Shown: positions 1 to 7,708, numbered from the stretch's first letter. The stretch is DNA of 14,948 nt from Bacillus sp. JCM 19058 (GCA_001310555.1 BAXO01000118.1:1-14948); one strand, 5' to 3'. Numbers and translations are program-made. The notes: a model not told the origin generated them from the letters alone.

Positions 1-66
1 GCAAAGCTGATTAGGGTGGTTACTCGTAACAGTGACCGCTTACTAGAAGCTGATCTATTTGGATGA
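1..66 (+). CDS. C-terminal end of an unidentified protein (partial)
   Basis: Only frame 1 stays open from the window edge. It encodes 21 residues ending in LLEADLFG followed by TGA at 64-66. The other two plus frames stop within the first 12 bases. The stop codon lies at the very start of a strong Rho-independent hairpin, which is the expected position for the end of a real gene. The fragment is too short and too plain (basic and hydrophobic, no cysteine or glycine motif) to name a family, and the rest of the gene lies outside the window. Confidence 0.6.
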   Translation, partial: AKLIRVVTRNSDRLLEADLFG

Positions 67-98
67 CTGTCTGTGTTCCAGCACGGGCAGTCATTTTT
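63..98 (+). terminator. Rho-independent terminator of the upstream gene
   Basis: Bases 63-75 pair with 82-94 to give a 13-bp stem (two G-U pairs) around a 6-base loop, TTCCAG. The stem runs into five T residues at 94-98. It overlaps the stop codon of the gene that enters from the left edge, so it should end that transcript. Confidence 0.9.
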
Positions 99-400
99 AC
101 TATATGCCCAGTTCTAACTATATTATACGTCACACTCCCGATTGTGGTCAAATTCATTTTTTTGAGATTGAATAAACATTGTGTTAGAGACAATGGAATT
201 TCATCATCGGTTCATTGCCTCTATATGGAAAGTCGACAGTCATCTTACAATTTCTCTTCTTGGATTAATTCCATTTATTGGATAGACGGCCCCGAAATCG
301 ACAGATGCTACTTTTACCCCTAATACGAACAATTACTATTATAATGTCCTAGCTTTATAAAAAGTATGAGAATGGGGGATGTTTAAAAACTTTAAAAGAT
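99..400. other. Gene-poor spacer, nothing recognised
   Basis: About 300 bases of AT-rich DNA. An 86-codon plus-strand frame starting at 63 begins inside the terminator stem, has no ribosome site and has no family-like composition, so I do not call it. On the minus strand a TATAAT-like hexamer near 340-346 precedes a roughly 29-codon frame ending at 259-261. That frame has no convincing start or ribosome site. No tRNA, riboswitch or IS end was recognised. Confidence 0.5.
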
Positions 401-505
401 GTCGACTCCTGCGGGAGGAAAGGCCCCGGTAAGACGAGGAGGGCTTTGCCCGACGAAGGCTTACCAGCCGCCCGCGGAAAGCGACCACCTAGAGTGGAAA
501 TCAAT
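401..505 (+). repeat. GC-rich structured Bacillaceae intergenic repeat
   Basis: This block is much richer in G and C than its surroundings. It has the landmarks of a dispersed intergenic element I recall from many Bacillus-group genomes: it opens with TCGACTCCTGCGGG, has a middle ending in GCCCGACGAAGG, then GCCGCCCGCGGAAAGCGA, and closes with a GTGGAAATCAA tail. Nested inverted repeats are visible: GCGGG (411-415) with CCCGC (471-475), GGTAAG (428-433) with CTTACC (459-464), and GGGC (441-444) with GCCC (448-451), so the transcript could fold into one long hairpin. The function of these elements is not established as far as I know. It is not a CRISPR unit or a tRNA. Confidence 0.7.
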
Positions 506-577
506 GATCAAATGATCGTGTTCGGATCTGACACTCTATCATTGAATGATGAAATTGATTCATTTAATTAATTGCAA

Positions 578-957
578 TTATATTGTCCTTTGAAAAAACT
601 CGATCTTTTCATTCTCAGGTCCTTTAATAAAAAAAGTATTGATAGCCATTTGGCAGTGTTGTTATTTTTTTTCTTCAAGGAAGCTTGCGTTTTTCTTTCG
701 ACAGTTGTCAAAGCATTGTTCAATGTTTTCTACTCCGATAGCAATATGGTTTACATTTCCTTCAATAGGAATTCACCATCATTCTCAATAAGTTCTAACT
801 CTGTTTCGGGCCCATTTTGAAACCCTAAGAAGGCCAACACTTTTGTACCGTCATTTTGGCTCACCTTTTGTTTTAATGTCATCCCACAAATATCTACATA
901 AAAATCAATTGATTTTTCAATGTTCTTTGTCATTAATCCAACATGGTCTAGTCTCAT
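578..957 (-). CDS. VOC (glyoxalase-fold) family protein, three frameshifts
   Basis: A small metalloenzyme-fold protein of about 127 residues, the usual size for single-unit VOC proteins. The N-terminal half has LDHVGLMTKNIEKSIDFY, then GPETELELIE, which supply the first His and Glu metal ligands of the fold. The second half resumes in another frame with VNHIAIGVENIEQ and ends with KGPENEKIEFFQ before TAA at 578-580. The frame changes near 768-775, in the T8 run at 665-672 and in the A7 run at 629-635. I start it at ATG 957, five to six bases after an AGGTGG ribosome site; a GTG at 966 is also in frame but overlaps that site. The substrate cannot be told: glyoxalase, dioxygenase and antibiotic-resistance members share this fold. 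It stands alone, with no operon partner. Confidence 0.8.
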
Positions 958-966
958 ATTTGCCAC

Positions 967-1181
967 CTTCTTTGCTTAATTATTTTTTTTAGAAAGGCTT
1001 AGCTTTCAAAAGCTAGCTTAAATAAGTTTAATAACGGTATTTTGCAATTGTGTGATGTAGATTTTTTTTGTTTGTGGTTTGAAAAATATCAGCTTGAATT
1101 GTAGCCAATCTTCACGCGCCACCCCCAATAAATACAATCTTAATACCTACATACTCCATTCGAGTTGCCCCACTTAGACGG
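967..1181. other. Intergenic spacer, possible minor coding trace
   Basis: AT-rich DNA between two minus-strand genes. On the minus strand, just after the ROK stop, one frame reads GATRMEYVGIKIVFIGGGA and then stops. This looks like the first beta strand and glycine loop of a nucleotide-binding fold, but nothing recognisable continues it in any frame. No clear terminator for the ROK gene was found here. Confidence 0.35.
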
Positions 1182-2371
1182 TTAGTTAATTGTAACTCTT
1201 GTGACGGTAAATAATTGAGAAATACCGATTGATGCTGCTCCGAGAACAGTGCAATCATCCCCAAGCTGGGAATATTCTAATTGGAAGTTACTTTGATAAA
1301 ACAACTTTGCTCGCTTTTCAATTGTTTGTACTAATGATGGATGAATCCATTTTTGACATTCAGTCATTTTTCCGCCGATCACGATTAATTCAGGGTTAAT
1401 CACATGAATTAGGCTGCTAATGCCGATTCCGATATTCTCGCCAATTGTTGAAAATAATTGAATGGTTTCTTGATCGCCTTGCTCAGCAAGCTCTAGTAGG
1501 CGGCTCATTGTTGGAGCACTTTCACTATCTCTTTTAATGGCAGTTAAGTTTTCCGCATTTTTTTAATAATGCTTTTACGGATGCGTAGTTTTGCCAGCAG
1601 CCGATATTGCCGCAGCCGCATTCCTCGCCATTTACATCAAATGTCATATGACCCGCATCTCCAGCAAAGCCAAGATGCCCTTTATAAAATTGTTTATTAA
1701 TCATTAAACTGCTACCTATACCGTAGTTAATACTAAGATATAAAAGGTTGTTGCTTTCCTTACCGTAGCCGTAAGTAGTTTCACCCTGAGCGCCAACACG
1801 AGCCTCATTACTAACAACAATAGGGACTTGAAATTCCTCCTGCAAAATCTGTTGGAGAGGGATGTTTTTCCATTTCAAAGTTGGTGCCACTATAATTCTT
1901 CCTTCAGAATCAATAGAACCAGGGAAACCAATTCCTATTCCTACAATGCCATATTGACATTCTGGTGTTTGCGACATTAATACTTCAATTAATGATTTTA
2001 ACTTCTCATAAACATAATTAAAATCTGTTTGCTCAAGATTATAGCGTATTCGTTCAAAAACAGTACCATTAAGGTCTTTCAAAATACCTGTAATTTGTTT
2101 GATTTCAACATTTATTCCAATCGCATAGCCAGCAGAACTATTGAACATTAGCATAACTGGTTTTCGACCGCCGCTAGACTTGCCGGGGCCTGTTTCATAA
2201 ACAAAATGGGCTTCAATTAATTCGTTGACAATATTGGAAACAGTCCCTTTATTTAAACCGCACAAACGATTTACGTCAGCACGGGAAATGGGGGAATGTT
2301 TTTTTTATTGTTTCTAAAACTACTGTTTTATTAATTTCCTTGATTAAGAGATTATCCGCGGTTAATACCAT
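1182..2371 (-). CDS. ROK-family transcriptional repressor (XylR/NagC type), two frameshifts
   Basis: A sugar-responsive DNA-binding protein of about 396 residues. An N-terminal winged helix (SPISRADVNRLCGLNKGTVS, with a wing ending SSGGRKP) is followed by the ROK sugar-binding domain. The zinc motif is intact: a His in AGDAGHMTF, then CGCGNIGC. The kinase signature DxGxT is absent (the region reads GINVEIKQITG) and the Glu that usually follows GCx is Gln (GCWQNYAS). This fits a repressor rather than a sugar kinase. The frame breaks in the T8 run at 2299-2306, between the start and the helix-turn-helix, and in the T7 run at 1558-1564; family sequence continues on both sides. Start ATG 2371 is the first in the frame after the promoter. 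Its divergent position opposite the sugar-acid operon, with a palindrome between them, makes it the likely local regulator. Confidence 0.9.
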
Positions 2372-2391
2372 CTCTTCTATGTCACCCTCTT

Positions 2392-2417
2392 CATAATTTA
2401 TTAATTGTTAAATTATG
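2392..2417. repeat. AT-rich palindrome in the ROK gene leader
   Basis: CATAATTT (2392-2399) and AAATTATG (2410-2417) are perfect 8-bp inverted arms with a 10-base spacer. The site lies between the ROK promoter and its start codon, where an autoregulatory operator or a small leader hairpin would sit. It shares no sequence with the palindrome at 2525-2551, and AT-rich DNA produces such repeats by chance. Confidence 0.35.
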
Positions 2418-2438
2418 TATAAACCATATGTTTACTAC

Positions 2439-2467
2439 AGTATACGCATAAAGGAAGGGATTTGCAA
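2439..2467 (-). promoter_or_regulatory. Sigma-A-like promoter for the ROK gene
   Basis: Read on the minus strand, TTGCAA (2462-2467) and TATACT (2439-2444) are separated by exactly 17 bases (2445-2461). Both are close to the TTGACA and TATAAT consensus. The site is about 68 bases upstream of the ROK start codon and back-to-back with the operon promoter at 2483-2512. Confidence 0.65.
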
Positions 2468-2482
2468 ACTTTGTTTTAGGTA

Positions 2483-2512
2483 TAGACAAAGTATTTCATT
2501 TTGTGCTATCAT
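2483..2512 (+). promoter_or_regulatory. Sigma-A-like promoter for the sugar-acid operon
   Basis: TAGACA (2483-2488) and TATCAT (2507-2512) are separated by 18 bases. The predicted transcript starts near 2519, a few bases before the 27-bp palindrome, which is the classic layout for repression by a ROK protein. The first gene starts about 125 bases further on. Confidence 0.6.
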
Positions 2513-2524
2513 TCCTCATAACAA

Positions 2525-2551
2525 AACTTAGTTTGTGGTCCTAACTAAGTT
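2525..2551. promoter_or_regulatory. Palindromic operator, probably for the divergent ROK repressor
   Basis: The 9-bp arms AACTTAGTT (2525-2533) and AACTAAGTT (2543-2551) are a perfect inverted repeat with a 9-base spacer; two further pairs (G2535 with C2541 and neighbours) extend the symmetry. The core TTAGTTTG...CTAACTAA closely resembles the known Bacillus XylR operator half-site TTAGTTTGT. XylR is a ROK repressor, and this site starts within 10 bases of the predicted transcription start. Confidence 0.75.
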
Positions 2552-2560
2552 GGGTTTTGT

Positions 2561-2574
2561 TGGTAGCGCTATCG
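2561..2574. promoter_or_regulatory. Weak cre-like catabolite-control site
   Basis: TGGTAGCGCTATCG has the central CG core and outer T/C positions of a CcpA cre site (TGWAANCGNTNWCA) with three mismatches, and contains an 8-bp palindrome, TAGCGCTA. It lies downstream of the operon promoter, a common place for cre repression. The match alone is weak. Confidence 0.3.
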
Positions 2575-2642
2575 AACGAGAAAATTTCCAAGCTCATGCT
2601 GTACAGGACATCGAGAAGAAGAGCAAAGAAAGGTGAATGAAT

Positions 2643-3471
2643 ATGACAATTCAATTTGGCTGTCATGGTTCTACTTGGGAACTAGATTATGATAAGCAAA
2701 CAGATTATTTAGAGGATATTTTAAATGTGATTCATAAAAGCGGATTTATAGGAATTGATGCACAAATTTCACTCCTTGGTAAGTTTAAGAGTGATGCTGT
2801 AAGACTTAAAGAAGAACTAGAAAAAAAGAAATTTACAGTTAGCATCATTAACATTGCCTTTTACTTGGAGAGCTGAGCAGGAATCAGTAGAAGAACGCGA
2901 TCTTGCTGATTACTACATAAATTATTTGAAAACGTTCCCTAATGCATTAATGAATATTGCTCCTAGGGTGGGTCCTAGTCGTGAGAATTTATACAAAAGA
3001 CAAAAGGAAATTGTTAACTGTGCAAATGAACTAGCGAAAAGGGCGTATGAGCAAGGAGTAACATGTACTTTTCATCCAAGCTCACCGCCAACGTCTTATT
3101 TCAGAACCAAAACAGATTACGAAGTGTTATTCAATCTATTGGATACTCGTTATCTAGGTTACACACCTGATGCTGGTCATATCGCATATGGTGGGATGGA
3201 TGTTCTGGAAATCTTTGAACAAGCTATGCCATTGATAAAGCATGTACATTTTAAAGATGCAGCCTATCCAGACGAATGGAGAAAAATGGGTACTGGAAAG
3301 GTCGATTTTAAGAGAATAGTAGAAATGCTAAATGATTCCGGCTATCAGGGCTGGATTATGGTAGAAGAAGAAACGAAAGAATCGGAAGCCAACCCTAGGC
3401 AAGCTATTCTTGATATTAGTAAATACGTTCAAACTAATCTTTATCCAGTCATAGGGACGGTGAATTCATAA
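2643..3471 (+). CDS. Sugar phosphate isomerase/epimerase (TIM barrel), first of two, one frameshift
   Basis: A xylose-isomerase-like TIM-barrel enzyme of about 275 residues, normal for the family. Members use a divalent metal to isomerise or epimerise sugars and keto acids in the cytoplasm. The N terminus reads MTIQFGCHGSTWELDY; likely metal and catalytic residues lie in GYTPDAGHIAYGG (about 174-186), HVHFKDA (about 199) and WIMVEEE (about 239). The frame shifts near 2850-2855: after FTVSII the sequence resumes as LPFTWRAEQESVEERD in the next frame. I prefer ATG 2643, seven bases after AAAGGTG; the in-frame ATG at 2637 directly abuts that site. It is the first gene of the operon, and its TAA overlaps the next ATG by one base (TAATG), implying translational coupling. 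The substrate is unknown. Confidence 0.85.
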
Positions 3472-4373
3472 TGTCTGAGAACAAGCTCTTTATCCCGTCA
3501 TTACTTGTAACTCAAGTTTACTATCCACATTGTGAGCAAAAGGGGATGACCGCTGAAATTATAAAAAAGGTTGCAGCGGATCATTTTTACGAGGCGATTG
3601 AAATTGATTGTCATTATGATGCTGGCGAAAGAAAACGAATTAATCAAGTGGTGACGGAACATAGTTTGGAAGTAACTCAATGGCTTACTTCATTAATTGA
3701 TCGGAAGCGTTTAGATCTGTCATCGATCGATAGAAAGCTTCGTAAAGAATCGGTTCAAGAAATTATCGATAAGCTTGATAGTGCAGCCGAATGCGGAGTT
3801 ACTACTATTGCCTTTATTAGTGGACCGAGTCCGGGCGAGTTATTACGGAAAGAGGCTCTTGAATGTTTTTATGAAAGCTTGTGCGAAATTTGTGCAGCTG
3901 CTGATTCATATAAAATGGGCGTCCTTATTGAACCGCTTGATTATGATGCACATAAACGAAAAGTATTAGGTTTAACCGACGAGGCTGTTTTCTTAATTAA
4001 TCGTGTAAGAAAACAATATAAAAATATCGATTTTGCTTTCGATACGGCACATGCGATGCTAAATTGTGAAAATTTAAGTGAAGCAATTACGAAGGCATTG
4101 CCATTAATGGGACAAATTCATTTTTCAAATGCAGTACTAGATTCAACTCATCAGCTTTTTGGCGATCACCATATGGCGATAGGTGAACCTGGATTTTTAA
4201 ATCAAGAATATATGAATCAGCTCTTACTGGAAATTGCTAATCAAAAAGAACTTTTACAGGGTGGTAAACTTCGTGTCGCAATTGAGGCGAAGGGAGCTGA
4301 AAGTCAAGCGCTTCATGAAAATGAAGTTATCGTTAGAGAGCTTCTAGAAAATGCACTTCAATTTGTAAAATGA
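3471..4373 (+). CDS. Sugar phosphate isomerase/epimerase (TIM barrel), second of two
   Basis: An intact 300-residue protein of the same broad superfamily as its upstream neighbour but only distantly similar to it. The metal-binding tetrad of the fold is readable: E154 (VLIEPLDY), D191 (FAFDTAHA), H217 (QIHFSNA) and E272 (VAIEAKG). Arg/Lys residues after E154 (DAHKRK) could bind a phosphate or carboxylate. The start ATG overlaps the preceding stop, with GGGACGGTGA as ribosome site. It is one of only two main genes in the window without a frameshift. Related enzymes include hydroxypyruvate isomerase, tagatose/psicose epimerases and inosose dehydratase; I cannot choose among these. The paired isomerases probably act one after the other upstream of the kinase and aldolase. 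Confidence 0.87.
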   Translation: MSENKLFIPSLLVTQVYYPHCEQKGMTAEIIKKVAADHFYEAIEIDCHYDAGERKRINQVVTEHSLEVTQWLTSLIDRKRLDLSSIDRKLRKESVQEIIDKLDSAAECGVTTIAFISGPSPGELLRKEALECFYESLCEICAAADSYKMGVLIEPLDYDAHKRKVLGLTDEAVFLINRVRKQYKNIDFAFDTAHAMLNCENLSEAITKALPLMGQIHFSNAVLDSTHQLFGDHHMAIGEPGFLNQEYMNQLLLEIANQKELLQGGKLRVAIEAKGAESQALHENEVIVRELLENALQFVK

Positions 4374-4477
4374 TCATTTCTCTGGTCCATTGAAAATATT
4401 AAATGTTTTTTTTCATAATAGCTGATTTCATTAGTTTATTGAATCGATAGTTGATGGAAAAGGAGGAGATGAGTGAA

Positions 4478-5102
4478 ATGATTGAGCAATTAATAAAGAA
4501 AAAAATAGTTGCTATTGTGCGTACATCTTCTATTGAAGGACTGGAGAAAACGGTTGAAAGTCTTTACAAAGGGGGAGTGCATGCAGTTGAAATTACATTG
4601 AACTCTGATAACGCTTTAAAAGGGATTGAAAGAATAAAAAGCTTTTCCCTGAAATGTTAGTTGGTGCAGGAACAGTTCTTGACTCAGAATCCGCACGGAT
4701 GGCAATTGTTGCTGGTGCAAGCTTTATTTTAACACCGACATTAAAAAAAAGAGACTATTATTTTGGCGAATCGTTATCAAATTCCGATTATTCCTGGGGT
4801 TTTAACGCCGACAGAGGCATTAACAGCAGCTGAGTATGGAAGTAGTATTGTTAAAGTCTTCCCAGCTCGCCAAGTAGGACCAAGCTATTTTTCAGATTTA
4901 CGAGGACCTCTCCCACATATAAAGACAATGGCTGTTGGTGGGATTGATTTAGATAATGCGGCAAGCTTTTTTTAAATCAGGGGCTACGATGCTTGGGATT
5001 GGTAGCTCACTCGTAGATGAAAAGCTTGTACAAGCTCAAGATTTTGCGGAAATCGAAAGACGTGCCCAGCTTTTTGCAGAAAGTGCACAAACGAACAAAT
5101 AA
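4478..5102 (+). CDS. KDPG/KDPGal aldolase (Eda/DgoA family), three frameshifts
   Basis: A class I aldolase of about 208 residues that splits 2-keto-3-deoxy-6-phospho-sugar acids to pyruvate and glyceraldehyde-3-phosphate. Landmarks in order: KKKIVAIVR at the start, HAVEITLNSDNA with the catalytic Glu, VGAGTVLDSESA, then GSSIVKVFPARQVGPSYF with the Schiff-base Lys near residue 126, and KTMAVGGIDLDN for phosphate binding. The LNS after VEIT matches my recollection of E. coli DgoA (VEIPLNS) rather than Eda (LEVTLRT), hinting at the galacto epimer. The frame breaks at the T4 run 4643-4646, the A8 run 4743-4750 and the T7 run 4967-4973. ATG 4478 fits the family N terminus and follows AGGAGG (4461-4466); in-frame ATGs at 4454 and 4469 overlap or crowd that site. 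Confidence 0.88.
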
Positions 5103-5132
5103 AAAAACTTTTAATAGAAATGGTGTCAATTT

Positions 5133-6125
5133 ATGTACGTTATATTCATTGATTCAGGTACAACAAATACGAGAATACGTTTAGTGGAAGAAGAAAAAAC
5201 AATAGTGTTAGATGTCGAAAAGGTACAAGTCGGTGTTCGAAATACAGCAATCGACGGGAATAATCAGCAGTTGAAAAAAATATTTGCGTACTGGCTTAGA
5301 AGCGGTATTGCAACGAAATCAGTTACAAGCAGGCGATATTAAATATATCATTGCCTCGGGAATGATTACATCAAATTTAGGAATCTATGAAGTACCTCAT
5401 ATTGATGGTCCTGCTCATGTTTGTGATTTTAGCCGTCACGCCAAAATTGTGAAGTTTGAGGAATTTTTCAATATTACTTGGATTTTTATCCCAGGTTTGA
5501 AAAATGCTACACAATATGTTGATGACGAAATCATTGGGCATATTAATGAATTTGATATTATGCGCGGTGAAGAAGTAGAAGCGATTGGTTTATTGAATCA
5601 ATTTAATGTACAGGGAAAAGGGATTGTGATTCTCCCAGGCTCTCATACCAAGTTTGTGTTTATTACCGAAGATCGTGTATTAAGCAGTTGCTTATCAACT
5701 AGGCGGCGAAACGCTCTTTGCAATTCAGAAAGGGACTATTCTTTCTAGCTCATTGGATGAAGGTTTAATCGGGTCAATCGATCAAGTGTTCCTGAAAAAA
5801 AGGCTTTCATGCAGCTAGGAGATACGGATTAACAAGAAGCTTTTATCATGTTCGCTTATTTCAAATGTTTTCACAGCTTTCGGAGAACGAAAGAGCTAAC
5901 TATTTTGTTGGGGCTGTTATTTCTGAAGACTTGAAAGCGCTTTGTGAGCTCAATGATTTGCACGAAATCAACTGGGTTATTATTGGCGGCTCAAGTCCGT
6001 TAAGAAGCGCATTTGCTAAGTTAGTAAAAGAAATAAATACGAGGTGGAGAATTTTTGAATCTAGTGATGAGCAAATGGAAAAAGCATTAGTTATCGGTGC
6101 CCAGCAAATTTCGACTACTATATAA
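5133..6125 (+). CDS. dgoK: 2-keto-3-deoxygalactonate kinase, DgoK family, three frameshifts
   Basis: A sugar-acid kinase of the ASKHA fold, about 330 residues. It would phosphorylate 2-keto-3-deoxygalactonate at O6, making the substrate of the aldolase upstream. The first phosphate loop is FIDSGTTNTRIRL (residues 5-17). Then come VGVRNTAIDGNNQ, DIKYIIASGMITSNLG, a region with MRGEEVEAIGLL, VILPGSHTKFVF, and a C-terminal INWVIIGGSSPLRSAF. This order matches the DgoK family (COG3734). Frame breaks lie at the A7 run 5274-5280, near 5697-5705, and at the A7 run 5795-5801. The ribosome site is weak, with only GGTG about nine bases before ATG. It follows the aldolase by 30 bases, and its stop is 21 bases before the transporter genes. 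Confidence 0.85.
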
Positions 6126-6146
6126 AATAAATCGGAGGTTTATATT

Positions 6147-7136
6147 ATGAAAGGATTTCGTAATCTAGTTACATTTCTAATGACTTTGCTATTAATTGCT
6201 TTTGCTGCTGGCTGTGGCCAAAGTGAATCAGAGGAAACAGAAGCAGGCAGCAACTTTCCAACAGAACCTATAACAATGATTGTTCCCGTATCGGCAGGGG
6301 GCGGAACCGATGCTACTGCAAGAGCACTAGCTTCAGAGGCAGAAGAGAGTTTAGGACAACCTATCGGGATTGTCAATAAAACTGGTGGCAGTGGTTCTGT
6401 AGGAATGACAGAAGGAGCTAATTCAAAGCCTGATGGTTACACTGTTTCAATGGTATTTGTGGAACTGACGATGTACGATCATTTAGGCATTTCACCACTT
6501 AAGCATACAGATTTCAAGCCAATCGGTTTAATTAACTTGGATCCAGCTGCTATAACAGTAAGAGCGGATGCACCATATAACACTTTAGAAGAGTTTATAG
6601 AATATGCGAAAGAAAATCCAGGAAAAGTAAAAGTCGGTAACTCTGGAACAGGCTCTATTTGGCATATTGCTGCAGAAAGCATGGCAAAAGCTGCAGGGAT
6701 TGAAATTAATAACGTGCCATTTGAAGGTGCAACTGAAGCGGTTACTGGATTGGTTGGGGGACATATCGATGCTGTAACTGTAAGCCCTGCGGAAGTAAAA
6801 GCACAGATTGACGCGGGAAATGTTAAAACATTAGCTGTAATGTCTGAAACAAGATCTGATATTATTCCTGATGTGCCAACATTTGAGGAAGCTGGTTTAG
6901 ATTCTCAACCAGTTGGGACTTGGAGAGGCTTAACAGTACCTAAGGACACACCAGACGAGGTTGTAGCAAAATTAGAAAAAGCGTTCCTAGAAGCAGCGCA
7001 AACAGACAGCTTTAAATCTTTCATGGAGAAAAATGGACTTGGAATTGAAACAAAAGATTCTAAGGAATTTCAAGCATTCATGGATGAGAATTACAAGCTG
7101 TTCGGTGATATTATTAGCGAATTAGATTTGAATTAA
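6147..7136 (+). CDS. tctC: Tripartite tricarboxylate transporter binding lipoprotein (TctC/Bug family)
   Basis: An intact 329-residue solute-binding protein. It has a lipoprotein signal: a basic start, a hydrophobic run, and lipobox FAAGC with Cys23 as the anchor. The mature protein opens with FPTEPITMIVPVSAGGGTDA, the usual start of TctC/Bug proteins, followed by KVGNSGTGSIWHIAAESMAK, GGHIDAVTVSP and DVPTFEEAG. It sits on the outer face of the membrane and hands an organic acid to TctA/TctB. GGAGGT lies about eight bases before ATG. Known family ligands are mostly carboxylates such as citrate and terephthalate; here the neighbours point to a sugar acid. It is followed by a hairpin before tctB, which may set a higher level of this protein than of the membrane parts. 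Confidence 0.93.
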   Translation: MKGFRNLVTFLMTLLLIAFAAGCGQSESEETEAGSNFPTEPITMIVPVSAGGGTDATARALASEAEESLGQPIGIVNKTGGSGSVGMTEGANSKPDGYTVSMVFVELTMYDHLGISPLKHTDFKPIGLINLDPAAITVRADAPYNTLEEFIEYAKENPGKVKVGNSGTGSIWHIAAESMAKAAGIEINNVPFEGATEAVTGLVGGHIDAVTVSPAEVKAQIDAGNVKTLAVMSETRSDIIPDVPTFEEAGLDSQPVGTWRGLTVPKDTPDEVVAKLEKAFLEAAQTDSFKSFMEKNGLGIETKDSKEFQAFMDENYKLFGDIISELDLN

Positions 7137-7155
7137 TTAATAAAGTTTATCTTAT

Positions 7156-7183
7156 CGCCGCATGTTAAAAAAAACATGTGGCG
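7156..7183 (+). terminator. Hairpin between tctC and tctB (attenuator or mRNA stabiliser)
   Basis: Bases 7156-7166 pair with 7173-7183 to form an 11-bp stem with one G-U pair and an AAAAAA loop. The tail GAAGATTTTATC has only four Ts, several bases after the stem, so full termination is unlikely. Such hairpins after a binding-protein gene often protect the upstream message or allow partial read-through. Confidence 0.55.
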
Positions 7184-7258
7184 GAAGATTTTATCAAGTT
7201 ATTTTTTTATACGCTCCATCAAAATAAAAGCTCTACTTTTTCGTGAGGGGTGATAAAG

Positions 7259-7708
7259 ATGAGGTTACCAAATATAATAAGTGGATTTGTAATGGTCTGT
7301 GTTGGTGTTTTCTTTTTTTACTAACACATTTACTTTCCCAACTTTAGCATTGGAAAGTGTAGGACCAGCGTTTATGCCAAGAGTGTATAGTGGTTTATTA
7401 ATTATTTTTGGTGCAAGCTTAGCGATTAAAGGTTTTATGGAGAAAAATGCTAGTGAGGGAAAATCACAAAATAACTTTTTATACGTACTCATAGCGATGT
7501 TAATTGTTACTGTGTACATTGTACTAGTTCAGTTTATTGGTTTTTATATTGCAACTTTAGTTTTTTGTGTCGGCTTCTTAGTCTTTTTAAAAATACATCA
7601 AAAACTCATTTTGTTTGCGGTTCCTGTTGGTGCCATACTATTTGTTTATATATTTTTTTGAAAAAAATCTTGAAAGTGCCCATTCCAGTCGGCTCACTTT
7701 TTGGCTAA
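7259..7708 (+). CDS. tctB: Tripartite tricarboxylate transporter small membrane subunit (TctB), two frameshifts
   Basis: The small membrane subunit, about 149 residues with four predicted membrane segments, as expected for TctB. The first segment starts MRLPNIISGFVMVCVGVFFF. The frame then shifts in the T7 run at 7313-7319 and resumes with FPTLALESVGPAFMPR, a typical TctB loop, followed by YSGLLIIFGASLAIKG. Later segments are around YVLIAMLIVTVYIVLVQFIG and FYIATLVFCVGFLVFL. The second frameshift, in the T7 run at 7653-7659, restores the family-like tail KKILKVPIPVGSLFG and a TAA at 7706-7708. ATG 7259 follows GAGGGGTGA. It lies 15 bases before tctA, so the two are surely co-transcribed. Confidence 0.85.

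Noticed and set aside
63..323. An 86-codon plus-strand frame
   Set aside because: It begins inside a terminator stem, has no ribosome site and has no family-like features.
401..505. GC-rich block as a tRNA, small RNA gene or CRISPR unit
   Set aside because: No cloverleaf, no tandem repeat-spacer pattern; it fits a known type of dispersed intergenic repeat better.
1182..2371. ROK gene as a glucokinase
   Set aside because: It has an N-terminal DNA-binding domain and lacks the DxGxT phosphate motif.
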